Source: Candidatus Solibacter usitatus (GTDB lineage: Bacteria > Acidobacteriota > Terriglobia > Bryobacterales > Bryobacteraceae). From it: DNA of 64,000 nucleotides. Under the pieces are notes generated by a model. It ran no database searches and was not told the DNA's origin. It saw nothing but the letters and a program-made list of their open reading frames with translations. The position numbers and the translations under genes are program-made. The DNA lies in contig JACRBC010000021.1 in the NCBI GenBank assembly GCA_016213245.1, positions 1 to 64,000 on the forward strand, written 5' to 3'. Of this stretch, positions 43,292-55,239 are shown in pieces (position 1 is the first letter of the stretch; every line of letters begins with the position of its first letter).

Positions 43292-45430
43292 ATGACCGGC
43301 GGCGCGGCGCTCACTCTCGCCGCGGCCTACGCGCTGGGGCGCCTGGCCTGGCTCAGGCGGGCGCCGCATTGGACCCTGGCGCTGGCCACGGGCGCTTCCA
43401 TTCTGAGCGCCGCTGTCTTCTTGCTGCTGCTGGCCGGCAGTGCCACTCTCACCACGCTCGGCGCCTTGACCGCCGGTAGCGCCTGCACGTTGCTCTGGCG
43501 CCCGCGGCGCCCGGAGGTGCGATTCAGGGAGCTGCTCAGCCTGCCCGCGGTCTGCATGGCGGCGTACTTCATGCTGTACCTGGTCCACGCCGCGGCGCCG
43601 GAGATCCAACCCGACGCGGTGACCTACCATCTGGGGCTGGTAAACGAGTGGCTGCGGCTGCATGGCTTTTCGCCGCGCATCGGCTTTTACGAGGTGATGC
43701 CGCTGGGGTTGGAGACGTTGTTTCTGCCGGCGTTCGCCGCCGGCGCTCACAGCGCCGCCAAACTGGTCCATTTCGCCTTCCTGTGCGCCACCGTCCCATT
43801 GATGCTGCGCGCCGGCCGGTTGCTGGATCTGAGCCGGAAGTCTTCCCTCTGCGGCGCGGCGCTGTACGCCCTGGCCCCGGTGGTGGCCGTGAGCGGCACG
43901 TGCGCATACAACGATGCGGCACTGGTTTTCTTCAACGTCGCGGTTTTCGTCCTGCTGGCCGAATTCGAAGCCGCGCCGCGCGAGCGCATTCTTTTCCACG
44001 CCGGGTTGGCGGCTGGTTTCTGTTATGCCATCAAGCTCAGCGGATTGCTGGCCGTTCCGGGAGCGCTGGCCTGGATCCTGTGGCGGCGGCGCTGGCGGGG
44101 GGCGGCCGTTTTCGCGGCGGGCGCCTGTGTCCCGATGCTGCCGTGGATGATGCGGGCGGCGTGGCTGACCGGCAATCCTCTGGCGCCGCTGGCCAATCGG
44201 ATCTTTCCCAACGACGCGTTTCACGCCTTCAGCGAGGGGGTCCTCGCCCAGTACCTTGGCGACTACGGAGGTGTCCGCTGGCACCAGATACCGTGGGCCA
44301 CCACGGTCAGCGGGCAGGAACTGCAGGGACTGGCCGGGCCGGTGTTTCTGCTGGCGCCGCTGGCCCTGCTTTCGCTACGCAAGCCCGCCGGGAGAGCCTT
44401 GCTGGCCGCCGCACTGGTCCTGCTGCTCCCGTGGACACAGAACATCGGAGTGCGCTTCCTGATGCCTTCGCTGGCGTTCGTGTCGCTGGCGCTGGCGGCT
44501 TCCCTGCCCCGGCGGGCGATGCTCGCGCTGGCTGGGGCGCAGGCGGCAATGTGCTGGCCGGCCATGCTGGACCTCTACAACAAGCCCGGCGCATGGCGGT
44601 TGCACGGATTCCCCTGGCAGGCCGCGGTGCGTATCGAAACGGAAACCGAGTATCTCGCCAAGCACCTTTGGGAGTTCCCCATCGCCAAGATGGTCTCCCG
44701 TCATCTGCGACCGAACGAGCCGGTGTTCGACCTGTACTCGCTGCCATACGCGTACTTGCAAACGGCTCCGACCGGCCCCATGCCGTCGGCACAGGTGGAT
44801 CGCATCGTGATGGCTCTGCACCTGGCGGCCAGCCGTTACCCGGAACAACTTTACGCACTTCCGTGCCGCTTCCCACAGCAGTTCGTCCGCGCGGTCCGGA
44901 TCCGGCTGGAGAAACCTCTCCCCGCATCCTGGTCGCTCTCCGAAGTGGTGTTCCACAGGGGTGACACGCGCCTGGAGATCTCCCGCAACTGGTTGGTGGA
45001 CGCCAGCCCCGCCCCGGGCGACGCCTGGCTTGCCGTCGACGGAAACCGCGCTACGCGCTGGAGTTCAATCGAGGACTCCCACCGCGGCATGTACTGGCAA
45101 CTCACCTTCGACCGCCCCGTGCCGCTGACGGGGCTCACGCCGCTGATGGCCAACCTGGAATCGCCCGCCATGATCGCGGTGGAACTCCAAGGGCTCGACC
45201 GGAAGTGGCGCAACGTGAGCCGGGGCGCCGAGCGCTCGGCGCCGCAGGTGAATTTCTACCGCCGCTCGGCCATCCGCTTCATCCAGTCCCAGGGCTTCGG
45301 CTGGATCGCGATCCGCATCGGCGGAGGCGGCCACGGAGACGCGGGCCAGTCCTTCGCCATGGTGCCCGATGCGTGGGGCCTGGAACTGCTGGATCGCGTG
45401 GAGAACGCGGGTCTGTTCAGGATCCGCTGA
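43292..45430 (+). CDS. GT-C-type membrane glycosyltransferase with C-terminal discoidin-like domain
   Basis: The product is about 712 residues if ATG 43292 is the start; the open frame begins at 43187 but its first residues do not look coding. It has ten or more hydrophobic segments up to about residue 430. The first large loop holds PDAVTYHLGLVNEW (about 78-91), comparable to the acidic catalytic loop of ArnT/PMT-like GT-C enzymes. The extracytoplasmic tail (about 450-712) contains WLAVDGNRATRWSS and YWQLTFDRP, hallmarks of F5/8-type discoidin sugar-binding domains. It probably transfers a sugar from a polyprenyl-phosphate donor on the periplasmic side (inference). Confidence 0.75.
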   Translation: MTGGAALTLAAAYALGRLAWLRRAPHWTLALATGASILSAAVFLLLLAGSATLTTLGALTAGSACTLLWRPRRPEVRFRELLSLPAVCMAAYFMLYLVHAAAPEIQPDAVTYHLGLVNEWLRLHGFSPRIGFYEVMPLGLETLFLPAFAAGAHSAAKLVHFAFLCATVPLMLRAGRLLDLSRKSSLCGAALYALAPVVAVSGTCAYNDAALVFFNVAVFVLLAEFEAAPRERILFHAGLAAGFCYAIKLSGLLAVPGALAWILWRRRWRGAAVFAAGACVPMLPWMMRAAWLTGNPLAPLANRIFPNDAFHAFSEGVLAQYLGDYGGVRWHQIPWATTVSGQELQGLAGPVFLLAPLALLSLRKPAGRALLAAALVLLLPWTQNIGVRFLMPSLAFVSLALAASLPRRAMLALAGAQAAMCWPAMLDLYNKPGAWRLHGFPWQAAVRIETETEYLAKHLWEFPIAKMVSRHLRPNEPVFDLYSLPYAYLQTAPTGPMPSAQVDRIVMALHLAASRYPEQLYALPCRFPQQFVRAVRIRLEKPLPASWSLSEVVFHRGDTRLEISRNWLVDASPAPGDAWLAVDGNRATRWSSIEDSHRGMYWQLTFDRPVPLTGLTPLMANLESPAMIAVELQGLDRKWRNVSRGAERSAPQVNFYRRSAIRFIQSQGFGWIAIRIGGGGHGDAGQSFAMVPDAWGLELLDRVENAGLFRIR

Positions 45431-45433
45431 GCG

Positions 45434-46417
45434 TCAGGAGGCGGGCAGCGTCTTGCGAGCGATATCGGCGGCGATCTGCGCACCGTGGAAGCGGCCGTTC
45501 TCGATGAAGACCTCGTTTGTGTGCATGCCGGCGACGAGCACGCCGGCCAGGTAGACGCCGGGCCGCTCGCTCTCCCAGGTCTCGGGATCGAGCTTCGGCC
45601 GACGCGTCTCCGGATCGAAGCGGATGCCGTGGCGATCGAGAAAATCCGTGTCCGGGTGGTAGCCGGTCATGGCGAAGACGAAGTCGTTCTTGATGCGCAC
45701 GGGCCCCTGGGGCGTGGCCAGCGTCACGAAGCGCTGCTCGATGCTCTCCACGCTGGAATTGAAGTAGGCGGGAATCTCGCCGGTCCGGATGCGGTTTTCA
45801 ATATTGGGCAGGATCCAATACTTGATGCGCTGCGACAACTCCGCCCGGCGGTGCACCAGCGTGACGCGCGCGCCGGACCAGTGCAGCTCCAGCGCGGCGA
45901 TGGCGGCCGAGTTCTTGCCGCCCACCACGAGCACATCGTGGCCATAGAAGGGGTGAGCCTCTTTGTAGTAGTGGATCACCTTGGGCAGCTCCTCGCCGGG
46001 CACGTTGAGCAGGTTGGGACGGTCGTAGTAGCCGGTGGCCAGGATCAGCTTGCGTGCGCGATGGGCTTGCCTGGTCCCGGTGCGATCCTCCGTGTAGACG
46101 GTGAAATCGCCGTCCGAGCCCTCGAAGCCGGTGACGCGCTCGTACTGGCGGATGTCGAGACCGTAGTGGTCCGCCACCCTGCGGTAATACTTCAGCGCCT
46201 CGCCGCGTACCGGCTTCTCGCCGAGGCTGGTCATCGGGATGCCGCCGATCTCCAGCAGTTCGGGCGTGGTGAAGAAGACCATGTTGGTCGGGTAGTTGTA
46301 GAGAGAGTTGGTGAGGCAACCCTTGTCGAACAGGACGCAGGCGAGGCCGCGCTTCTTCAGCTCGATGCCGCAGGCCAGCCCGGTGGGTCCCGCGCCAACA
46401 ACCACCGCATCGAGCAT
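45434..46417 (-). CDS. ypdA: YpdA/Bdr-type flavin-dependent thioredoxin-reductase-like oxidoreductase
   Basis: The 327-residue protein has an N-terminal FAD motif GAGPTGLACG (8-17), the family signature NYPTNMVFFTT (about 41-51), and a second dinucleotide motif VVGGKNSAA (about 164-172). No CxxC active-site pair is present, as in YpdA. Family members are proposed bacillithiol-disulfide reductases, so the organism may use bacillithiol or a related thiol (inference). The ATG directly abuts the TAG stop of alaS, which suggests cotranscription. Confidence 0.88.
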   Translation of the reverse strand: MLDAVVVGAGPTGLACGIELKKRGLACVLFDKGCLTNSLYNYPTNMVFFTTPELLEIGGIPMTSLGEKPVRGEALKYYRRVADHYGLDIRQYERVTGFEGSDGDFTVYTEDRTGTRQAHRARKLILATGYYDRPNLLNVPGEELPKVIHYYKEAHPFYGHDVLVVGGKNSAAIAALELHWSGARVTLVHRRAELSQRIKYWILPNIENRIRTGEIPAYFNSSVESIEQRFVTLATPQGPVRIKNDFVFAMTGYHPDTDFLDRHGIRFDPETRRPKLDPETWESERPGVYLAGVLVAGMHTNEVFIENGRFHGAQIAADIARKTLPAS

Positions 46418-49060
<2,643 letters not shown>

Positions 49061-49087
49061 CACTCCATTTTGACACAGCCCCAACCG

Positions 49088-49597
49088 TCAGCCGTTTGGG
49101 AAGAGGTCGTCGTGGGTCACCTGCAAGCTGTACTCGGGCATGCGCAGGGCGGCCACTTCGCGCAGTCCATCGCTGCCGTACTCATGCATCGACTTGCTCG
49201 CCGGGTCGATCACCCAGATGTGGGGCACCCCAAAGCCGCGGTACTCGCGCAGTTTGGCCATCAGGTATTGCGCTTTGTCATCGGGCGACAGGATCTCGAT
49301 GACAACGTAGGGGGGGATTGAAGGCACCTGCTCGGCCGGTTCGGCGCCTGCATAGACCGCGATATCGGGAATCCGGCAGCGCGTCTCTGCTGTGCGATTC
49401 CTCAATTCAGGAAACGCAAACAGGCCGGGCTGTTCTTCCCAGCGAAGAAAGGCCTTCAGAAGGAGCTTCTGCAATCTTGCGTGGTCGAGCGGCGGCATGG
49501 GTTTTTCGAACACCTCCCCGTCGACATACTCGCAGTCCATCTCCGGGTACGAAGTCTTGAGGTACTCTTCCAGGCTGATGAGCGCCTTCGTCGCCAT
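49088..49597 (-). CDS. Uma2/DUF820 family putative endonuclease
   Basis: A 169-residue protein of the Uma2 restriction-endonuclease-like family. PDIAVYAG (about 77-84) supplies the aspartate and YVVIEILSPDDK (about 97-108) the E and K of the PD-(D/E)XK core. IWVIDPASK is also typical. The function of this widely multiplied family is unclear; many copies occur in cyanobacteria, planctomycetes and acidobacteria. It ends 27 bp before alaS on the same strand. Confidence 0.9.
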   Translation of the reverse strand: MATKALISLEEYLKTSYPEMDCEYVDGEVFEKPMPPLDHARLQKLLLKAFLRWEEQPGLFAFPELRNRTAETRCRIPDIAVYAGAEPAEQVPSIPPYVVIEILSPDDKAQYLMAKLREYRGFGVPHIWVIDPASKSMHEYGSDGLREVAALRMPEYSLQVTHDDLFPNG

Positions 49598-49623
49598 AGC
49601 CTCATCATACGCTCAAATGCGCG

Positions 49624-49651
49624 AAAGGCGGGACCGTTGGGCCCCGCCCTT
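49624..49651 (-). terminator. Hairpin downstream of the second TonB-receptor gene
   Basis: ggcggg (49627-49632) pairs with cccgcc (49643-49648). An inner cc/gg pair and outer aa/tt pairs interrupted by two mismatches extend the stem, with a gttg loop. It lies 27-54 bp past the stop of the receptor gene and resembles a rho-independent terminator with a weak U run. Confidence 0.5.
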
Positions 49652-49677
49652 CGCCAGTGTGGAATGCGCGCCGGAAG

Positions 49678-52600
49678 TTAGAACTCGTAGCGCAGCCCGA
49701 ACTGCATCACGCGCGCACCGCCCAGCACGTTGCTGTACTTGCCGAACGTGCCGCCGACGGAGATGTCGAGCGACAGGCTGTTGACGTCGAACTTGGCGGT
49801 GTTGGTCAGATTGAACGTCTCCCAGCGGAATTGCAGGGAGTGCTTGTCGCTGTAGGGCATAGTGAAACGCTTGGCGACGTTCAGGTCGATGTTGAAAACC
49901 CCGTCCCCACGCAGGCCGTTGCGAGTGCCAATACCGCCCGGCATTTCGTAGTCGAAGGCGGCCATGGCCGCCTTCGGATCGGCGAAGAGGCTCGGCCCGC
50001 CGCCGGCCAGCGGAGAGTTCCCGGTGTGGCTGGTGGAGACGGGCTTGCCGTTCCACAGCGCCCAGTTGTTGTTGTTCCAGTTGGTGGGCCAAACGCCGGT
50101 TTCGTACACGCTGATGGGGAAGCCGCTGGACCAGCGCCAGACGCCGGCAAGCTGCCAGCCGCCCACGATGGCATCGGCCCACCCAGGCATGGCGGAGGCG
50201 TGCTTCTTGCCTTTGCCCACCGGCAGGTTGTAGACGCCCATCATGTTGAACAGGTGGGTGTTGTCGTAGTCCGATACGCCCTTCATCAGCCCCGGCTGCC
50301 AGGGGTTCCAAAGAACGCCCGAGGAGCTGGCGGCGCGCTCGGTATTCGATCGCAGGTCGATGGACTTCGAGAAGGTGTAGTTCACATCGACCGTGTCGCC
50401 GCCCGAGAAGCGCTTGCGCACATTGAGCTGCGCGCCGTGGTAGTTGCCGCCGCCCACCGAGCTGAACACCGACAGGTAAGAGTACTGCGGGCTGTAGAAA
50501 GCGTACGGCCCGAGGTCCGAGCACCGTCCGCGGCCTTCGCAGTTGGCCAGACCGGCGCCGGTGTCGAGCTGGTAGAGCGCGTAGGTCCAGTCATACTGGT
50601 TGGCGTTGAAGCGTCCGTATACAACCTGTGTGGCCGACAGCGAGCTGGTGGCCGCCTTGCTGTAAAGGTTTTCCCAGTAGGGCACCTTCTGGACGTTCGC
50701 CGTGGCCACGCCGGCGTTCACCTGGCGAGCAAGAATCGTGGCGGCCTCAAAATAGGTCATACCCGACTTGGGGTCCTTGAGATCGGTTGGCATGGCCGCG
50801 TCGCGCCGGATCATCGAGCGCCGTGACTGCCGCCCGACATAGGAGCCCTGTACGAACCAGCCGCCTTCCAACTCGCGGCCGATGCTGAGGTTCATGCTCA
50901 TGTTGTAGGGCGCCTTCAACGTGTCGTCCAGGCCGTTGGTGATGGCGAATGCATCCGGGTACTGAGCCGGGAACTTGGCCGGCGGCGCGGCCGGCAGCAG
51001 GCCCGCTGGTATGCTGCTGATGCCTGAGTAGCGCGGAGCCGAGGCGATGGTCTGCACCGCCGCCGGATTGGTCAAAGCGTTGGACAGGCCGAACGCCGTA
51101 GCGTCGTAGGAGCGCATCAGGGCCGACCCGAACAGGTCGTAGTACATGCCCCAACCGGCCCGGATCGAGGTCCTGCCGGGGCCGCCGGTGAGTTTGCCGA
51201 TCCATCCGCTGCTGGTCTGAGGCGACCAGGCCAGCGACAGACGGGGCGCGAAGTTGTTCTTGTGGAATTCGTAGAGGTCCCGTCCGCCCTGGCTCTTGGG
51301 CACGAACGAGATTCTGCCGGCCGCCATCTGGCTCTTGCCCTCCTGTGCCAGCGCGCCGCGCTGGTTGAACCAGTCGCCGATCCTGATGTTCGGGGAGACC
51401 TGCTGGCCGTTGGCTTCGTAGTAAGGCGGCATCAGCGAGTAGCGAAGACCCGCGATGACCGTAAGCCCGCGGCTCACCTTCCAGGTGTCCTGCACATACA
51501 TCTCGTACTCGGAGTTCCTGAAGTTGCGCGACACCGGCGCGCCGTTGGGCAGCACCGTTCCGTCGACGAGATAGTTGTACTGGGCATTGCCCTGCGTCAC
51601 CAGGCCCATCACATCCGCCATGGCCCAGCGGAAGAGCGTGAACTGGCTGGAAGGCAGGTCGGTCCACGGGGCGTTCAATCCGGCGCCGCTGTTCACCAGC
51701 CACGAAGAGTTGGCCGCCGCGCTGGAAAACGAATTGCCCAGGCTGTCGCGCCGGTTCTGGCTGAACCGGGCGACGAAGCCGAACTGGATGTTGTGCGAGC
51801 CCTTGATCCAGTTCATGTCCTCGCTGAGAGTGTGCACCGGGATGATCGCCCGGAAGCCACGCGAAAGGCCGGTGTATGCGTCCAACCCGCGCAGCGTCAC
51901 GGCCGAAAAGTTAGCGATGCCGGTCGACTCCCGGCCCTGCCGCGTAAAGCCGTAGCGGAAGTTGCTGATCAGCGTGGGCTCGAGGACACTCGTCAACCCC
52001 ACGGCCATGCCCTTGTTGTTGGTGAGGCCCACCGAGTTGGCCGGCTGGCCGGCGAACTGCGGCATACCCTGCTCGTTGTCGTTCTGCAGATTCGCGCGGA
52101 CGAACATGGTGTGCTTGCTCTGCGAATCCAGAATGTAGTCCATACGTCCGATGTAGGTGTTCCAGCGCAGCGGGGTCGGCGCCGTAAAGCGGTACCCCAC
52201 CAGGTTCAGCCCGTCGCCCACGGAGAAGTCGTTCGGCACGGGGTACTTCTGCATGTCCGCCAGCGCCGCCGCGTTCACGCCGCGCGGATCCAGCTTGAGG
52301 GCGATCTCCGCGGGAGTGATTGTGGCCACCGAGCCGTCGCTGCGCCGGTAGTGCATGATCCCCTGGCGCATGTCCATGGACGGCACGTTTCGAAGCGCCT
52401 GCCCATCCTTGGCGTCCCGGCGGCCCTCCCAGTTGCCGAACAGGAACATCCGGTTCTTCACAATCGGCCCGCCCATCGACACGCCGTAGATGTTGCGGAT
52501 CAACTTGGGCCGCGGGGCCTTGCCGTTCACAGGCGCCAGAGACTTGTTCAGGAAGAAATCGTTGGCGGTTGTGGCAGTATTGCGGTGGTACTCATACAGC

Positions 52601-53340
52601 GACCCGTGCAGGTCGTTCGTCCCGCCCTTGGTCACCATCACCACCTGCGCGCCCGATGTGCGCCCGCTGTCGGCGTTGGCGTTCAGCGTCGTGACGCGGA
52701 ACTCCTGCACGGAGTCCGGCGTCATGCGCAATACGCTGGTGAACGCATTGCGGTCCATCTGGTCGTTCACGTCCACACCGTCCAAAGTGACGTTTGCCTG
52801 GTCGCTCTTGCCGCCGTTCACCGCGCCGTTGCGCGAATCGTTGTCATCCTCCTTGGTGAACACGACGCCCGGCTGCAGCGCCAGTAGGCCCACAATGTTG
52901 CGAGCGTTCAAGGGCATTTGCAGGATCGGCTTGCTGTCGATGGCGTTGCCGATGGAGGCGTCCACCGTATTCAGATGCGCCGCCTCGGCTGTCACCGCGA
53001 CCGTCTCGGTCAACTGCCCCACCTCCAGCTTCACGTTCACCGTAGAAGGATTGTTCACAAGCAGCTTCACGTCGTTCACCGTAGCAGTGCGGAAGCCCGT
53101 CGCTTTTACGGTGATCCGGTAGTTGCCTGGAATCATCTGCAGAAACGCATAGGCGCCGGCAGAATCCGTGGTGACACTGCGTTTCACGCTGGTCTCGGTG
53201 TTTTCCAGGTCGATGGCGGCGTTCGGGACAACCGCGCCCGAGGCGTCCGTCACCACGCCGTTGACCTGAGATGTCGCCTGCGCCCAAAGAGCGGGATGCA
53301 ATGCGAAAAGCAGAAGTGAGAGGAACAGCAGCTTTTTCAT
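49678..53340 (-). CDS. TonB-dependent receptor, Oar/carboxypeptidase-regulatory type (second)
   Basis: A 1220-residue outer-membrane protein with a signal peptide (about 1-21, ending LWAQA). A carboxypeptidase-regulatory beta domain (GVVTDASGAVVPNA, about 28-41) precedes the plug with PLNARNIVGLLALQPGV (about 144-160) and VTLDGVDVNDQ. The barrel ends in GLRYEF with the terminal aromatic expected for BAM insertion. It has the same architecture as the 18552-22145 receptor but differs widely in sequence. The substrate is unknown. ATG 53340 has taggga upstream. The 190 bp between it and pyrF contain no gene. Confidence 0.92.
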   Translation of the reverse strand: MKKLLFLSLLLFALHPALWAQATSQVNGVVTDASGAVVPNAAIDLENTETSVKRSVTTDSAGAYAFLQMIPGNYRITVKATGFRTATVNDVKLLVNNPSTVNVKLEVGQLTETVAVTAEAAHLNTVDASIGNAIDSKPILQMPLNARNIVGLLALQPGVVFTKEDDNDSRNGAVNGGKSDQANVTLDGVDVNDQMDRNAFTSVLRMTPDSVQEFRVTTLNANADSGRTSGAQVVMVTKGGTNDLHGSLYEYHRNTATTANDFFLNKSLAPVNGKAPRPKLIRNIYGVSMGGPIVKNRMFLFGNWEGRRDAKDGQALRNVPSMDMRQGIMHYRRSDGSVATITPAEIALKLDPRGVNAAALADMQKYPVPNDFSVGDGLNLVGYRFTAPTPLRWNTYIGRMDYILDSQSKHTMFVRANLQNDNEQGMPQFAGQPANSVGLTNNKGMAVGLTSVLEPTLISNFRYGFTRQGRESTGIANFSAVTLRGLDAYTGLSRGFRAIIPVHTLSEDMNWIKGSHNIQFGFVARFSQNRRDSLGNSFSSAAANSSWLVNSGAGLNAPWTDLPSSQFTLFRWAMADVMGLVTQGNAQYNYLVDGTVLPNGAPVSRNFRNSEYEMYVQDTWKVSRGLTVIAGLRYSLMPPYYEANGQQVSPNIRIGDWFNQRGALAQEGKSQMAAGRISFVPKSQGGRDLYEFHKNNFAPRLSLAWSPQTSSGWIGKLTGGPGRTSIRAGWGMYYDLFGSALMRSYDATAFGLSNALTNPAAVQTIASAPRYSGISSIPAGLLPAAPPAKFPAQYPDAFAITNGLDDTLKAPYNMSMNLSIGRELEGGWFVQGSYVGRQSRRSMIRRDAAMPTDLKDPKSGMTYFEAATILARQVNAGVATANVQKVPYWENLYSKAATSSLSATQVVYGRFNANQYDWTYALYQLDTGAGLANCEGRGRCSDLGPYAFYSPQYSYLSVFSSVGGGNYHGAQLNVRKRFSGGDTVDVNYTFSKSIDLRSNTERAASSSGVLWNPWQPGLMKGVSDYDNTHLFNMMGVYNLPVGKGKKHASAMPGWADAIVGGWQLAGVWRWSSGFPISVYETGVWPTNWNNNNWALWNGKPVSTSHTGNSPLAGGGPSLFADPKAAMAAFDYEMPGGIGTRNGLRGDGVFNIDLNVAKRFTMPYSDKHSLQFRWETFNLTNTAKFDVNSLSLDISVGGTFGKYSNVLGGARVMQFGLRYEF

Positions 53341-53530
53341 AAGAACTCCCTAAGATCCAGCCGGGCTGGCAGATGGTCTCGGATCAACCCGCGGACGGCC
53401 AATCCCGTTACGTGGCAATCACCTTCCGGGAACAGCGGCACCCCAAACCATACGGGCTCTGAGGGACGCGGCAAACTGACCAAACCCCGGAAGATCTGGT
53501 TGCACTTTTAGCAGACAATCGATGCGGGTG

Positions 53531-54223
53531 TCAAACGGTTTCTTTGATCGCGGCCATGATCCTGGCTGCCGCGGCGGTGGGATCGGCGGCCCGGGTGATC
53601 TCCCGGCCCACCACCAGATAGGTGGCGCCGCGGCGCATGGCCTCGGCCGGCGTGGCCACACGCTTCTGGTCGCCTCTGTCCGCCCCGGCCGACCGCACGC
53701 CGGGGACAAGCAGGATGGTGCCAGGACCGCAAAGGGCGCGCAGGCGCTCGACCTCCAGCGGCGAGCAGACCAAGCCGTCGGCGCCGGCCTCGATCGCCTT
53801 CCCGGCGAGCCACTGCACCTGCTCGGCCACCGTGCGCCCGGCCACCCCGATGTCTTCGAGGTCATCCTGATCGAAGCTGGTCAGCACCGTGACGGCCAGG
53901 ATCTTCAGGCCCGACCCGGCTGTGCCCTCCTTCGCCGCGCGTACAACCTGCGGGCTGGCGTGCACGGTCAGCAGGCTCGCGCCCAGCGCGGCCACGCTCG
54001 CCGCGGCGCGCTTGACGGTCTCGTGGATGTCGTACATCTTCAGATCCACGAAGACCCGCTTGCCCTGCGCGACCAGTTCCTTCACGAAGTCCGGACCTTC
54101 CGCCGCAAAGAGCTCCAGGCCAACCTTGTAGAAGCCGATGGCCGGACCCAGGCGGTTCACAATCTCTCTCGCCTCAGCGGCCGAAGGCACGTCGAGCGCG
54201 ACGATAATGGGGTTCTCTGTCAT
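53531..54223 (-). CDS. pyrF: Orotidine 5'-phosphate decarboxylase
   Basis: Catalyses the last step of UMP synthesis. The 230-residue protein starts PIIVALDVPS and has the catalytic DLKMYDI (60-66, pattern DxKxxDI), TVHAS and the phosphate-gripping PGVRS and VVGREI segments. Length and motifs are typical of the bacterial PyrF group 1. The ATG overlaps the selD stop (ATGA), so both are translated from one message. Confidence 0.95.
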   Translation of the reverse strand: MTENPIIVALDVPSAAEAREIVNRLGPAIGFYKVGLELFAAEGPDFVKELVAQGKRVFVDLKMYDIHETVKRAAASVAALGASLLTVHASPQVVRAAKEGTAGSGLKILAVTVLTSFDQDDLEDIGVAGRTVAEQVQWLAGKAIEAGADGLVCSPLEVERLRALCGPGTILLVPGVRSAGADRGDQKRVATPAEAMRRGATYLVVGREITRAADPTAAAARIMAAIKETV

Positions 54224-55194
54224 AAGACTCGTATGGGCGATTCGCCCCGCTCCGTCACGCGGCCGATTACGCGGCCGGCGGCCCCTTCAGGCGCGACGGA
54301 AAGCAGCAGTCCGCCGGAGGTCTGCGGGTCGTAGAGCAGGGCCTCCACCTCGGGGCGCAGGTCCTGGGCGAAACGGACGGCGCAGGAGACAAACTCGCGG
54401 TTGTTCTTCAGCCCAGCGGGCAGAGCGCCCTGCGCGGCGTACTCCAACGCGCCGGGCAGAAGCTCGATCGCAGCGGAGTCGATCTCCAACGTGACGCCGC
54501 TGGCCAGCGCCATCTCCCGCGCGTGACCCAGCAGCCCGAACCCGGTGATGTCCGTGCAGCCGTGGGCGTCAGCATCCGACTTGTTCAGCTTGAGCATCGA
54601 CGCCACGGCGGCGGCCACATCCTCATCCCGCGCCAAGCCGCGCTTCAGGGCCGTTGTGACCACGCCGGTTCCGATGGGCTTGGTCAGCACCAGCACGTCA
54701 CCAGGCCGCGCGCCGGCGTTGGTCCAGACGCGCTCTGGTCGGACCACGCCGGTGACGGCGTAGCCGAACTTGATCTCGTCGTCATTCACGCTGTGACCGC
54801 CAAGAACGACGCAGCCGGCCTCGATCATCTTCTCCGCGCCGCCCTTCAGGATCTCGGCCAGCTCCTCCAGATCGCCGGCGCCGGGGTAGCAGAGGATGGA
54901 GAGCGCGGTGAGCGGCCGACCGCCCATGGCGTAGACGTCGCTTAGCGCATTGGCGGCGGCGATGGCGCCGAAGGTATATGGGTCGTCGACGATGGGGGTG
55001 AAGAAATCCACCGTCTGCACCAGGGCACACTCCGGGCTCAGCCTGTAGACGCCGGCATCATCCGACGTCTCAAAGCCCACGATCACGTTCGGATCTTTCA
55101 GCCGGGGGATGCCCGGCAGCACCTGGTCCAAGACCTTTGGACTGAGCTTGGAGGCTCAACCGGCGGCTTTGACGTGTGCGGTGAGTTTCTTCAT
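54220..55194 (-). CDS. selD: Selenophosphate synthetase with predicted active-site selenocysteine (UGA at 55156-55158)
   Basis: SelD makes selenophosphate from selenide and ATP, the selenium donor for Sec-tRNA. Read through one TGA, the protein has 324 residues. The N-terminus MKKLTAHVKAAG is followed by the TGA at codon 13 and then ASKLSPKVL. This aligns with the E. coli motif GAGCGCKISPKVL, where Cys17 is catalytic, so Sec13 replaces that cysteine and the essential lysine is K16. Downstream, DDAGVYRL, TVDFFTPIVDDPYTFG, GGHSVND and DPQTSGGLLL are all present. A reading that starts after the TGA would lack the catalytic residue. Sec-containing SelD is a known selenoprotein. The gene is coupled to pyrF and divergent from the GH51 gene. 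Confidence 0.93.
55127..55152 (-). promoter_or_regulatory. Predicted bacterial SECIS hairpin of selD
   Basis: Starting three bases after the TGA on the minus strand, TCCAAG pairs with CTTGGA (six pairs) around a 14-base loop that contains GGT close to its 3' side. The GGU falls 24-26 nt from the U of UGA, close to the loop position in the ArsC-like gene here. The structure is inferred from pairing only. Confidence 0.55.
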
Positions 55195-55239
55195 TGCAAT
55201 CGCTTTCAATCTGCGCCGGGCGCTTATATAGTATGTAAC

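Noticed and set aside
8726-45400. GC-skew switches suggesting a replication origin or terminus
   Set aside because: Two opposite switches within 40 kb cannot be a replication pair. Gene-level codon style explains them, and no dnaA boxes or dif site were seen.
54220-55131. selD starting at TTG 55131
   Set aside because: It would lack the catalytic residue and the conserved N-terminus that is plainly encoded upstream of the TGA.
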